Shown here: piece after piece, positions 38,728 through 50,831 of the stretch
How the letters are laid out: each line of letters opens with the position of its first letter
How positions within the stretch are numbered: the first letter of the stretch is position 1
Assembly (NCBI GenBank): GCA_008933995.1
Contig: WARS01002753.1
Coordinates: 124,001-188,000 of the forward strand
Origin: Datnioides undecimradiatus
Lineage: Eukaryota; Chordata; Actinopteri; Lobotiformes; Datnioididae
DNA length: 64,000 nt
Direction: 5' to 3'
The notes under the pieces: model-generated
Databases searched by the model: none
Seen by the model: only the letters and a program-made list of their open reading frames with translations
What the model was told of the DNA's origin: nothing
Made by a program: the position numbers and the translations under genes

Positions 38728-39386
38728 GTAATTTAACATTTATTCACAAAATGATTTAACTTTATAACTTAAAAAACATTAAAAACATCGTGATACGTAC
38801 CTTCGTCACTTTGAGACCAGGCACAAAGCTAACCTAGCGTTTTACGTTAATTTAAGGTGTTTTTACATAAAGTTTGGTGGCTGCTGTGTCATTATCTTAA
38901 TGCTTACGAAAATGTTTTATTGTTGACAAATAAGTTATCTAACGGTAAATATTATATCTATGGTGTATTGCCACTGTTGCGACAGCTGCTAAACACTGAC
39001 ACAATGTCTCTGTTTGAAGCATTTTGAAGCATTTTACATGAACGTTACTTTACAACGCCATTATTGAAAGCCGTCATACCAGACTCCATTCAAAAGTTAG
39101 CATTTTATTATACTATATACGCTGTCATATGCAATGATAACTTAATAACACACCTGGTGAAAGACTAGACAGATTGACTTTAATTCGGCTTGCATCACAT
39201 GCATCAAACATCACTTATATATGAATATTTACCCCTGTAATAACATAACATGTCTGCCAATTAATCCAACATACCTAAGTCGACAGTGATGTTCACGGTT
39301 AAATATAGAGTCTGGGTCATTAACTGCATCATCAAATGTGTTTTTTCGCATTTTAATTAAATAGTTTTTTGTTTTTCTTGGACAGA

Positions 39387-41651
39387 ATGGCCTCCCCTGC
39401 CACATGCACTGACGAGGGCGCGTTCAAGACCCCGAAAAACGTCCGAATCCGGAGCTCCGGAAGCAACGGAGGGACGCCCATCACCATCCCGGCCTCGCCT
39501 TTCATGAAGAAGCTGGGCTGCGGCACTGGGGTCAACGTTTACCTCATGAACAGGTGTGTGGTGTTGTCCCGATTAAAACTTAAATTCAGGTAGATTGGTT
39601 TTTACATCTCGTCATTTTGCCCCATTTTGTCCTAGAGTGGGGAAGCTGAATGCGTCTCCCTGGGCTGTGAAGAAGATCAACAGCAAGTGTGCAAGCAAAC
39701 AGGTGGCGGTTTACCAGAAGCGCCTGAATGAGGAGGCAAAGCTCCTGAAGGGAATCGATCATCCCAACATCGTGGGTAAGACAGCAGCCTCGCAGGACAT
39801 TCACCGAGATGTAGGTGCAGTGTAGCAGGCACAGTGTTATATTCTGCAGAAAACATGGATTCATTTTACAAGTTTAGGTCTATTTGTGTCTCTAGCACCA
39901 ATGCAAGCCACGGGAATGCTTTTAAAATACAGTTTATGATTATATATACTGCCAACACTTGCTTTAAAGGTCCAGCAACAAAATCCAACTTCTGTTTTCT
40001 GCATTTTGAAACCTAAATGGGGAAAAACACATTACTGCACCTGCAAAAGATTCAGATTTAGTGGATAAATCTGGCTGCAAATGCTGAAACTTAATGAATG
40101 GTATGCTAGTCAGCTCATTTTAAGTGTTTTTTGACATCCTCGTTGTCATTTCTGTTTTATCTTAAGGGTTTCGTGCCTTCACCACGGCCAAAGATGGCTC
40201 AAAGTGTCTGGCGATGGAGTACGGAGGAGAGCAGTCCCTCAACGACCTGATAGAGAAGAGGAGAGAGGACGGCCTCAAGGCTTTTCCAGCTGCAAACATA
40301 GAAAAAGTGGCGCTGCATGTTGCTCGTGGCCTCCAGGTAAATAAATAATAAATCATAAACAAAACCAGTCACAGCGTCGACGGTTCGTGCGCCCCTCCTC
40401 TCCACATCTGCCGTCTTTTGATTTCATTTTGGACCATCTAGCAGAGCAGAATAAAGGCGGACAGGGACATTGTTATGATGTCGTGAGCCTCAGGAATGCC
40501 TTCGCGTCTCTCCACAGTATCTTCACAACGAGAAGAAGCTGCTGCACGGCGACATGAAGTCCTGCAACGTCGTCATCAAGGGCGACTTCGAGACGGTCAA
40601 GATCTGCGACGTCGGCGTGTCTCTGCAGCTGGACGAGAACATGAGAGGTGACGACGTGTGGCGTTCAGTGTCACCAGACTTTTCCTGCTTTTCACCCGTC
40701 ATGTGACTTCCTGTGCCACATTAAATACTAATCAGCCTCACACGCTGCACCAAGACCGGGGTTTAACGTCACAACCAGCGTGAACTCTGGTCAGTTTCAC
40801 ACTAAAAGCAGGACTGGTGCGCGTGTGTGTGTGTGTGTGTGTACAAGTGGGATTAATCACAGGCTGAAGCGCAGACTTGGCAGGAAACGTTCAGTGTTTA
40901 CAGCTGCTGAACTTTGTTTCTGTGCCCGGGCAGAGAAACAGTTCGTTGACAGTAACATGTCATCGACTGGTGCCGGTGTCTTAATTGCAAACTTCTGGAT
41001 GCTGCTTTGAACGTGCGCTTTGTTGTTCCTGAAAAGATAATCTAATTTACAGCGAGGCAACTGTAGAAACACAAACAAATCAAATCTGTTTGCGTACGCG
41101 GCTGATCTGAGTTCAGCTAAAACAGCTCCTCCTCCTCTTCTCCTTCTCTGTCGTCAGTGTCGGATCCGAAGGCCGACTACATCGGCACAGAGCCGTGGAA
41201 ACCAAAGGAGGCTCTGGATGACGGAGGGGAGATCACAGACAAGGCCGACATCTTCGCCTTCGGTCTGACCCTGTGGGAGATGATGACGCTGGCCATGCCT
41301 CACCTGGAGATGCTGGAGGACGATGGGGATGATGAAGACGACGAAGGTGCCCAGAAAACATTTAAAGTCTGACTTCCTGTAGGTTTCCTGACACTGAAAG
41401 CCTCAAAATAAAACTCTGTTTGCGTTCCAGAGGAGAGCTTCGACGAGGACGCCTACTACGAGAAGCTGGGGACGAGGCCGCCGCTGGACGCCGACGCTCT
41501 GGGCGGCTCGTACCGGAGGATGGTGGAGCTCTTCTACCTCTGCACGGAGGAAGACCCCAAGAAGAGACCCTCGGCCAGCCAGATCGTCCAGGCTTTGGAG
41601 AGCAACGCCCCGCTGGATAAAACGCCCAGTGAGGTGATCGTTATCGACTGA
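39387..41651 (+). CDS. pbk: PDZ-binding kinase / TOPK, complete
   Basis: Six coding exons (39387-39553, 39636-39775, 40167-40336, 40518-40647, 41158-41346, 41431-41651) join in frame to 338 codons; human PBK has 322. This MAPKK-like mitotic Ser/Thr kinase is identified by FKTP near residue 15 (the CDK1 site region), [18 protein letters not shown] (glycine loop), WAVKKI (residues 65-70), the atypical catalytic motif HGDMKSCN (169-176) in place of HRD, DVG (190-192) in place of [16 protein letters not shown], and an acidic stretch [13 protein letters not shown] and DVG are normal for this family. An in-frame TTG upstream of the ATG lies before the acceptor and is not a start. The C terminus ends SEVIVID rather than the TDV ligand of mammals. 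It converges on esco2, 1.3 kb away. Confidence 0.95.
40819..40842. repeat. (GT)n microsatellite in pbk intron
   Basis: About 10 GT units after GCGC. Confidence 0.85.
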
Positions 41652-42475
41652 TACGCGCAGGATTCAGAAGCTCCGGGGAAACAGAAATGAAAGTATCAGC
41701 TGATCTGAAACGAGCTACAACTGTAACCTCAGCACTGTACATCTTTATCTGTTGATGCAGGTCTGTCATTCGTGTGTTTCTGCTTCGTAACGTTACCTTT
41801 GTCTCCAGGTGTGTCTGTTTTTACTCTGTCCTGTTACTCATGAGTGTGTCTGTATAGTTGTGTCTCTGCACTTCTGTAAACTTTGACATTTCTTGATCTG
41901 GGGCCTTCCCGTTTTTTATCTTAAATGCAGCCGCTGTGCTGATGTGTCAGTACAGTCCGAGGTTTGGCGCCCGCTAAACATCTGCGTCTTCATTTTAAAT
42001 CCAAATATTTCTTATTTAACTTACTCATAAATCTTTAATGGTACCGCAGAACACCTCCTGGCATTAAAACACTGTTCTGCACGAAGCTTAACAAAGGTAA
42101 AGGTTTGGAAGCAGCTGCAGACCGTAGTCATTTCATTAATACTGCTGAAACCTGGTCCCGTGCTTTCGTTTATTCTCATGTGCGTGACTTAAACTGCAAA
42201 TCAAAGTTAAAATACTCTTAGATCTTGTATTTTTAACCTTTCTGCAACAAAAACCCAGCTGCAGTAACGTCAAATCCAGTTTACAAGTTGAAAAACTGTT
42301 TAAGATCAAACGTGCTTTTTAAACGTGCAGGACGCCTGATTCTACTTGTTTTTCATGATCTAAACTTGAGATACTCAGATCTGCTGCAGAGGTTACCTCT
42401 GATTTGCAGGTTTAGCTGCACAACTGCATTTAATTGAACTGTCAAGAACAATCATAAAAACAAAAATGCATTGTG

Positions 42476-42484
42476 TTTATTAAA
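42476..42484. terminator. Overlapping candidate poly(A) signals for pbk (+) and esco2 (-)
   Basis: The nonamer TTTATTAAA reads ATTAAA on the plus strand (42479-42484) and AATAAA on the minus strand (42481-42476). It lies 0.83 kb past the pbk stop and 0.46 kb past the esco2 stop. No better signal was noticed for pbk; a minus-strand ATTAAA at 42918-42913 also exists just after the esco2 stop. Confidence 0.4.
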
Positions 42485-42938
42485 TATTCACACAGCTGAA
42501 TGTCCCTCAATGAGGACGGGATCCACCTTTCAACAGGTCAATCAACATATTTTCCTTCCAACGTGTCCAGAAAACCTCAGATTTGATGCATTGAAAGAGA
42601 AAAAACGTGAACATTGAAATGATTTTTTTTTAAAAAAGAAGCTTTCGGTTTGATGCAAAGGTCAAAGCTGATCCCTCAGAATATAAAACATCTCAGTAGA
42701 AAGCCGATAGACAAACATCCAGCAGGAGATGAGCATAAATACTGAAAACGACCTTTAAAAACGTCTCCTGGGCGCAGAATGGATTCAAATTAACCAACCG
42801 CCTGGAGCTAAAGTCGGCATCAAACGGCTGCAGGGGCGTCGCTCTGCACACGAACGTCTGTTAATCTGAGACGTTTCAAAAATCAACACATCAGCTAAAA
42901 ACAGCAGCCGTCTTTAATCCACGCGGTCGCAGACGACT

Positions 42939-45900
42939 TCACGCGACAAAGTTGTAGACGAGGAAGGTCGGCGTGCTGCAGTACTTGGTTGCGAACAGTT
43001 TGCCGTCGGGCGTCGGGTCGGAGAAGGCGATCTCCTGCTTGGTCAGGTGACTGCCGTACGAGAAGGTGCTCCTGAACGAAAACAAGGACGCAGTCACAAC
43101 CAGGAAGAGCAACGTGTTTGGCTCAAAAACAGGAAACTGGATATTTTATTTACATAGAACCAACAACTCTGGTTAAAAAAGGTCCACTTCCTGTTTTATT
43201 TCCTGAGCTTGTTGTTTAAACTCAGCTGAACTTTCACCTGAACTCAAACTTGTCGGAATCACCACACGGCCACATTGACACGACTGAGTCAAACAGCCAT
43301 TGTAAGAGGACAGTGAGATGTGTGGAGGGCGACGTTGTACCTGACGGTGTCCAGCATGCGGGTGGCGATGCCCTGTCGTCTGGCCAGGCTGAAGACCCAG
43401 ATGCGGCTGATCCCGCACAGCGCCTGCTCTGGGACGGTGGAGCAGCACCAGGCTCGGTGTCGCTCCATGAAGTCGTCCTTCTTCATGTCTTTGTGTCGGT
43501 CCGGCTGCTCCAGGACCCTGAAAGCCTGGAGGGACGACAAGTGGAACCGACCGTCATGGCCGCCGCACAGAAGCATGCGCATGCATAAAAATAGGATTCA
43601 AAACAAAGTGGGACTGAGCCTGCACAAAGGCCTTCATGTGGAAGACAGACAGCGTACCTGTCGTATGGGTTCAGCGACGAGACATCCCACCACCAGGCGC
43701 TCCGTGTTGATGAACAGGTAGGTCTTGGCCTGCGTGGGTCTGCTCAGGGTCACCTGCTGGAAACCCAGCTCGCTGTCCGCTACTCGCCGCACGTCCTCGG
43801 CCTGAAACCAAAACACAAGAGCGCGCGCCGTGAGGTTGACGGCCTGAGGTTTACGGAGAAAAGTGGCGAGGCGGTGACACGCGCACCTTTTTGGTGGCGT
43901 ATTTGGGGTCGTCCGGCATCACCAGGAGGATTTTTCCATCCCAGAACTCTGCAACCACCCGCTCCTTCTTCCAGCCCTGGAAACACGAGGAGACGGAGAG
44001 GACAGGCTGCAGTTAGGAGCAGACAACTGGGAGCACACTCAGCACGACACCTCTGCACGAACACAAAACTACATTTATCAGTGCATCTGTTTAAGAGTTC
44101 AGAGAGGCTGACGGACGGAGGCTTTACCACAAACTTGATGGAGTCGAGGAAGCGCTGGTGGAACTGTGTGTGTTGGAAATTGTCCTCTGGGTTGTCGGCG
44201 CTGTACACCATCCCGCACGAGCTGCATGTGGTCGCTCCGAACTGCTTCTGGCCGGCGTCCTGATGGGGTTTAAAAACACCGAGGAGAAACACATTTCACA
44301 CACACACACACACACACACACAATGTGGAAAATGTCATGTTATCCAAACTACTTTGCTGCATCTGGTATTTAAATCACAGTAAGACGCTGAGTATTGGCA
44401 CTAAAAGTAATCCAGCTTCAATCCAAAACATCTGCATCAGCTTTAAAGACTGTTCTCTGTTCCGATTTCCACTAAATAATAATAATAATAATCGTAGACG
44501 TACGATGATGAGCTGGTCGTCGTCCTGTTTGTCCTTCCTCCTGCGGAGCGGTCGCTCCTTGGCTGAAGATGAGGTCTGCAGTGATGCCGTCGGGCCAGCG
44601 GGGGTGCTGCAGGACACCGGCGGCTGCAGAGGTTTCCTTAACCTGCAGGGAAACAACAGCATTTACAAGTTTTCTTCTTCACCATCGGTTTTTGTTGAAA
44701 CATCCTGCGTCATACAGAAATCTCCCGCTGCGCCTTGTGAACAGCTGAAACGCTGAGGTCTAAACAGGCCGACTCACCTCTTGGAGGCAGAGCCAAAGAT
44801 GGGATACACCGCTGTGGACTCTGCTGAGGAAATTCATAATGTTTACATTTATAGATAATGAATATTACAAGCAATGCAGAAACATCACAACTAGACAGGT
44901 GAACTGGGTGGATGTGAATGAGGGCGTGCACCTTTGGGTGGGCTGGTGGTTGGATTTATATCACTCAGGTCAAAGACGGGCTCAGAGCCGCCGTCTGTCA
45001 CAGACGCATCCTGGAAGGAACAGAGAGAAGAACAATAAACTAAAACTCACTGATTCACGGTCAACATCAGTTAATACTCAGCCACGAGTGTTTAGATGAT
45101 CAGGAGATGCAAAAAAGTACAAACTGCAGGAAACGAGTCTGCTTTAATTAGAGTTTCTATCATTATTCGTTGCTTCCTTTCAGCGCCGCCCTTTGATCAA
45201 CAAGACAAGAGACTGAATAACAACAAAATAATAAAAGTAATATGCTGAAACAGTATCTGTGCACGTGTGTGTTCACGTCTGCTGTACCTGAGCGCTGCAG
45301 GATGAGGCTGGTGTCGGGGTCCTTTTCAACACGACCGCCAGCTCCTTGGTGATCCCATGTCTCTCTGTCAGCTTGTTAGGAGAGCTGCAGGAAGAAGGTG
45401 GAGGTTATCGACCGTCTGGAGCGCTCTAGTTTAACTCTAGTTTGAGGGGGAAACTCAGCCACAGTCAAGGTTTAAACAGCAAAGCACCTTAATGGCTGTG
45501 CTGTGTCGGGCTGTTCGTCCATCCAGTCTGTCGGATCAAACTTTGGTCTCTGCTTGGTGCTCGGCCGCTTCTCTTCTGTCTGGGCCGGATGCACGGCAGC
45601 CTGCAGGCGACAGCCAGGACAAAATGCCATCAACTTCATGTCACTGAGACAACAGCTGCTCTTAAAGCGATCTGATTTCTGAACACATTCATAGCTCTGC
45701 TGTGGCTGCCCTGACCTCTGCAGGATGTTTCTGCTGCTGGCTCGTCACTGGAGCGGATGGCGGCTGCTGCTGCTGCGATGCCTCACTCGTTGTCTGTGGC
45801 GGCACCGTTTTGCTTTTCACTGACGCGGGCCTGGTGGAAGATTTAGGTGCAGACTTCTTGTACATAGATGTTGGTTTCTTCCCGGTGCCAAAGAAAGCAG

Positions 45901-46854
45901 CTCCTACGAAGATCTTGGGTTTGGGCTTCAGGCTGCTGAAACTGATGGTGATCGCTCTCTTGGACTCTGCTGGCTTAGTGCTGCTGGCGACAGCTGTGCT
46001 TGTGGCGGCGGCTGGTTTAGCAGTGACACTGTTGGATTATGGTAAAAAATGCAAATGACGCCCGAGAGACACGATGTTACAAAGCTGCAGAAGCACCAAG
46101 GAAACAGTTCTGACTGCTCTGTGATTTGCATGGACACTAACCCGCTGTTTGGTTTAGGCAGCTTGATCGTCTTGGAAGATGTGGTAAAGCCTTGGATACC
46201 CATCTTCCCTGCTTTACCAGATCCTGCAGGTGCCTTTCTGGGCTTGCCGCCTCTTTTGACGTTCTTCTTATTCTTCTTTTGCTCCTCGGGAGGAGGCGAA
46301 GGAAGAGTAGGAGGAGGGGAAGGCAGGGACTCCTTGATCGCCTTCCTCTCCAGTGGAGTGAGATAGATGGGCTTCTGTTTGCCATAGAAGGAGCTTGTGA
46401 CCACTGAGGGCTTGAATGGAGATTTACGAGGTGATTTGGTTGGAGAGTCTGGAAATAAAACGTGGATAAAACAGAAAAATGACAAATACATTAGAGAAAA
46501 TGTGTGAATGAATAGGAGCATGCAGCATCTCCAGCTTTAATCTTAATACTACACTATGATTTTGAATTTACAGTATAACTAGTCTACCTGCTGCTCTGCG
46601 TTTGGACTTCTGTGGCGAGGGACAGTACTCCTTGTTGAGATACTTCTTCCTGGGAGATCTTCTCTTCGTGGGAGACATCTCCTCCCTCACTCCCTTCTTG
46701 GCCGGGTGACTGGAGTTTGAGCAGCGTAAGATTAATCACAGTTAGAGCTAAGAGATCACAAGAAAAATAAAATCCTTGGATCCACTGTGCTCATAACTCA
46801 CCTGTCAGAGTCCAGAGAAGGGAGCTTTCTCTTCTTGGTAGTGGTCGGCATCAT
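42939..46854 (-). CDS. esco2: N-acetyltransferase ESCO2 (establishment of sister chromatid cohesion), complete
   Basis: Fourteen coding exons, listed 5' to 3': 46854-46802, 46709-46588, 46448-46142, 46028-45716, 45600-45488, 45384-45288, 45010-44932, 44820-44778, 44642-44504, 44259-44128, 43976-43887, 43801-43658, 43525-43341, 43071-42939. All phases agree and sum to 649 codons; human ESCO2 has 601. The enzyme acetylates SMC3 in S phase in the nucleus. Landmarks: [12 protein letters not shown] (30-41), [18 protein letters not shown] and [12 protein letters not shown], the [10 protein letters not shown] motif (202-211), a C2H2 finger (C434, C437, H452, H456), [16 protein letters not shown], and the acetyltransferase core SRIWVF (584-589) with RRQGIAT, ending [15 protein letters not shown]. 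The N-terminal boxes match ESCO2, not ESCO1. A tandem ATG opens the CDS; the first was chosen. Confidence 0.95.
44297..44322. repeat. (CA)n microsatellite in esco2 intron
   Basis: About 13 CA units. Confidence 0.9.
44475..44492. repeat. (AAT)n microsatellite in esco2 intron
   Basis: About six AAT units, 12 bases from the 3' end of an esco2 exon. Confidence 0.85.
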
Positions 46855-47689
46855 TTTCGTAAATCTGCCCTGCACACACAGGGAGATATATACAGGTTTT
46901 TCCAAGCTGACATATAATATAATCACAAATTTCAGCATTTCAGCTTCAAAATGTTACCTGCCTGCCTCTTTAACTACTCCAAAATGTGCATAACATACCC
47001 CAGAATGTTTGCAATTTCACGACTTACTGCAAACCTGGCTGTACATGTGATGATTTAAGTTATTTATTGACTGCTACAGATGCAGGAAGTGTAATATGTT
47101 GTTAGATATCATAGAATTGAAATGATCACAAACAACTCGTTGCTACGACCGCAAAGGACGAGTGCAACACGTTTGAATGACGTGAATGCCGGAGTGCATG
47201 AAGCTATAAACTGCACAACCAGACTGTCGATGAGTTAGATCTGGATATCGATCAGCGATCTCAAATTAGCCATGACGCTTGAAGCAACACCGAAATCACC
47301 AAAACGTGATTTATCCTGACATGAGCGTTAGCTTGCGTTAGCTTAGCGTTACGGGTTAGCTAAACAAGCGCTTATTTGACAGCTTAGGTCGAGATGAATG
47401 GATAATTGGCGGGATGATGAGCTCATACAAAGATGCAAACTAGCCAAGGGGTCGTTTCGAAATTACGGTTAAATGCTTTAAACCGTAACCGGAAGCTTTG
47501 TTTTCGTGCTATTTCCACGTTAGTCTGCGATTAAACGTTACAGCTAATGAGTGAATCTAACGTTAAACATTAGAGGGTTACGTGTTACAGGCAAACGCTT
47601 CCCAACTTAACGCTTCTTTTAAGTAAATAACGTTACGCCATTAAGGAGGGAAACAAGTAAAACACTGTAAAACACGTAAAATGTCTTAC

Positions 47690-47815
47690 CGAAAACGTTT
47701 TAGTCGAGCTACATAAAACGATAAATGTTGGTACAGCGTTTCAGTCGCTGGCGGTTCTCTTGCCTCTTCTGCCCGCGTTTCTTCTCTGTGTTTTGAACAG
47801 CGCGCGCCAGTCTCT
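47690..47815 (-). other. esco2: Probable non-coding first exon of esco2
   Basis: On the minus strand a strong donor (GTAAGAC beginning at 47689) ends this segment, and a matching acceptor (TGTGTGCAG) precedes the coding exon at 46869. The 5' limit is a guess based on the GC-rich GCGCGCGCC block at 47800-47808. Confidence 0.5.
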
Positions 47816-47895
47816 AAAAAAAATTACACAGCCGGAAAAGACCGGAAACGGAAACAGAAAAGCGTGGAGGGGGCTTTCGGTGCTCGCTTTCAAAA
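47790..47895. promoter_or_regulatory. esco2 proximal promoter, likely shared with ccdc25
   Basis: Contains TTTGAA (47792-47797, CHR-like), the E2F-like block GCGCGCGCC (47800-47808), two CCGGAA ETS-type sites (47832-47837 and 47842-47847), and TTCAAA (47889-47894), which is TTTGAA on the esco2 strand. The motifs are seen; function is inferred. Confidence 0.4.
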
Positions 47896-48437
47896 TAAGA
47901 GATCCTTATTTAAGTGGCAATTTAATAGTCATATGAAGCTACAGTCATATTGGGTGTGCAAAAGTCAATTTTAACTTAACTAAAATGTTGGTAAAGTTAA
48001 AACAACTTTGGTTTCAACTGATATAACTTATTTGTGTGCATACACAAGTAAAAGTCTTGTAATAATAAAATAAGATAAAAGATAAAACAAATAAAAATAA
48101 TAAAAATACAGGAGTAAATGAGTAAAACACAGTTCAGAGATAAAATATACAGAAAAACTCCCCAACGACATGGACAGTGGGAAATGTACGTCAGGCTTTT
48201 ATTTTGTAAAATGAATTTGGCTAGTTCCTGTCCGGTGCATGCTAACTCTCGGTTATTGACGAAGCTAGCTAACAACTTCCCAGGTCAACATACATGCGAA
48301 AAGTGACAGCAGCGACCAACACTCGGCGTACAGCTGATTATATTTCACCGTTTTCACAATTATATTAATCATTATAACTATCTTCACGTGCTTTACATTA
48401 TTTTTCTAGTTTATTGGCCAGTTTTAAGTTACCGAAA
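47896..48437. other. Divergent esco2-ccdc25 intergenic region
   Basis: AT-rich, no ORF of interest. It separates the esco2 first exon from the ccdc25 start codon by roughly 600 bp and so probably contains the ccdc25 transcription start. Confidence 0.5.
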
Positions 48438-50831
48438 ATGGTGTTTTACTTCACAAGTGCCGGTGAGTGAAGCCACGGGGCCAGCAGCGGTGGTAGCTAT
48501 TAGCCTGGTTAGCCAACACTCCAAGGCTGCAGCAAGGCTTTATCTCTTCATTTTATATATGTTTGTGTGTGTATTTTATGCGTTTCATGGCAGCTTGTTT
48601 CATCAAGTAACCGTCGTTTTCTTGTTTGTCTCTCAGTGGTTAACCCTCCCTATACGATCTACATGGGAAAAGACAAATACGAAAGTAAGCTGGTTAACGT
48701 TAGGTCGCTAATATCTGTCCCAAACGATGCCACATCAGCTCTAACTTGGCTCTGGTCTTTTTGCAGATGAGGATTTAATAAAGTACGGATGGCCTGAAGA
48801 CATCTGGTGCGTTTAACACTTAGAAAATGAGTTTTCTAACTTGCAGTAATTAGTCTGTAAACACACATTAAGCTAACGAGGTCTTGTTGAGTGAATTGAA
48901 CAATTCATGCTTTGTTTTCTCATGTCCAGGTTTCATGTGGACAAACTGTCTTCGGCTCACGTTTACCTGAGGCTGCCAAAGGTAAGTGGCACACAGTGAA
49001 CCTGACATGCTGACATTCAAGCACACGATCATGGCTTCAGTTCTGTTAATGCGCTGTAATAAGATTAGCTATTAGACAAACAAATGTAAAACAATAACAC
49101 TTAATCTGAGCTTAAAGCAGCCACGTCCAAGTCATTTTAGGTTATGGGCCACATTCAGCCCCGGTTGATCTCAAATTGGCCAGACATAATTACCACTGCT
49201 TGTTAAGTAGCACCTCACCTCCAGTGAAAAAGCTCAAAAGAAAACCCGTCACAGCTTCAGAAGAAGGTTCAGCTTTAGAGGGTTACCAATACTGCCAGAC
49301 GTGGCTAGCCAGTGCTAACAGAATCGTGTTTGGAGGTTTGGGTTTCAGATCACAACCCTGTGTTTGTCTCTTCCAGGGTCAGACAATAAATGATATCCCC
49401 CCCGAGGTGCTGATAGACTGCGCCCAGCTGGTGAAAAACAACAGCATCCAGGGTAAAGATCTGCTTTCTGATAACCTCACGTCTCCTCAAAGGGGCAGCT
49501 CAAGTTTTTTGAAGTAGGGTTGTATAGTCCTTTTGTTCGCAGTTGGCACGCTCATAGTTTAGAGAAACAGCAGGAGTACTATTTAGAATATTGTCACAGC
49601 TTTACCTTGATGTCAGACAGCTGGTGCATTAATCTATGCCACCCTCAAAACCACCAGACTCCTTTGACAAAAACATTTATTTCAGTCTGCAGAGAACAGG
49701 AAGTGCTTTGGGTTGTTTCTGTTACTGTTTGTGTGACTTTTGTGTTTTTCATTTAGATTCACCAGAGTCACACAATAGCATAAACAAAACAGCTGATAGG
49801 GCAGCAGCAGCCCAGCAATGTCTGGGTTATGTTAAGGCTGGACCAGTACTCCTGCTGTTACCTCACACAACGGCACTCCAGAAGACCTGGACTGTCTCTT
49901 TAAACTGTGCGCAGATAACTTCTAGAGTCGTACCTTCTGTTCGTTGTGTATTCAAGCAAACTGTGGCGCATGTTGTCAGGCTGTAAGATGAACAACATCA
50001 ATGTGGTCTACACACCGTGGTCCAACCTGAAGAAAACCGGAGACATGGACGTAGGACAGATCGGCTTCCATCGACAGAAAGAGGTCAGTAGAGCGGCGGT
50101 GACATGACGTACAAAACAATAAAAGGGTGGAAGTCATACATGCACAAATCAACGGCTGCCAGGAGCCACCAGGAGATCAGCTCAGGCGTCTCATGCTGTG
50201 TGATGTGTGCTCCCGCAGGTCAAGATCGTGGCGGTGGAGAAGAAGATCAACGAGATCGTGAACCGTCTGGAGAAAACGAAAGCAGAGCGCTTCCCCGACC
50301 TGGCGGCGGAGAAGGAGTCGAGAGACAGAGAGGAGAGGAACGAGAAGAAAGCTCAGCTGCAGGAGCAGAAGAAGAGAGAGAAGGAGGAGCAGAAGAGGAA
50401 AAAGGAGCAGGAGGAGCTCAGGTGGGTCTGCAGCTCTGAACAAACGTCTGCTTGCTCTATTATTTAACAGCTTAAGGGTCTTTTACAGTCTGACCAGACT
50501 ATAATTATTTTAAATCTAACTTTTCATTTAGCAAACTGTTGGGTGGAAACTATTAATGATGAGTGATCAGGATCCACGTTTTTATGTGTATCAACTCTCT
50601 CTCCAGGAACTATTCTTCACTGATGAAGAGTGAGAATATGAGGACTAATGAGGTGAGGACAGGTCGAACCACTCGACAGGGATGTTGATTGATTTTCTAT
50701 TAAAACCCTCCTTCACATGGTGTCAGAGTCGAGTACGAGTGAAGTAGGCAGACGGGCGCTGGTTAATTCACTACGTGACCTTCCCTGCGTGTCGTTTGCA
50801 GGACGGTTATGACTCAGACGACTTCATGTGA
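48438..50831 (+). CDS. ccdc25: Coiled-coil domain-containing protein 25, complete
   Basis: Nine coding exons (48438-48462, 48637-48684, 48767-48806, 48930-48981, 49377-49452, 49980-50083, 50219-50421, 50607-50652, 50802-50831) join in frame to 207 codons, one fewer than human CCDC25. The start MVFYFTS and the blocks [58 protein letters not shown] and [18 protein letters not shown] are nearly those of the human protein as remembered. The N-terminal half is the NFACT-R/DUF814 domain. Residues from about 120 to 183 are a Lys/Glu-rich coiled coil, and the tail is acidic (SDDFM). Mammalian CCDC25 has been reported as a membrane sensor of extracellular trap DNA; the domain is otherwise linked to RNA or ribosome-associated factors. 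Tail of each exon obeys GT-AG. Confidence 0.95.
49650..49830. repeat. Second member of the foldback repeat family, inside a ccdc25 intron
   Basis: Left arm GACTCCTTTGACAAAAAC with 'ctgtttgtgtgacttttgtg' and a right arm with 'cagagtcacacaatagc' and 'aaacaaaacagctgat' parallel the element at 25086-25306. Confidence 0.45.

Noticed and set aside
39369-39386. In-frame extension of the pbk start upstream of ATG (TTG start)
   Set aside because: The extra codons lie before the acceptor GGACAG and are intronic.
43320-43721. Plus-strand ORFs across 43.2-43.7 kb and 45.7-46.4 kb
   Set aside because: Antisense shadows of esco2 exons; the minus strand gives the conserved protein with correct splice sites.
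50104-50439. 111-codon plus-strand ORF rich in Glu and Gly
   Set aside because: Out-of-frame shadow of the ccdc25 coiled-coil exon.
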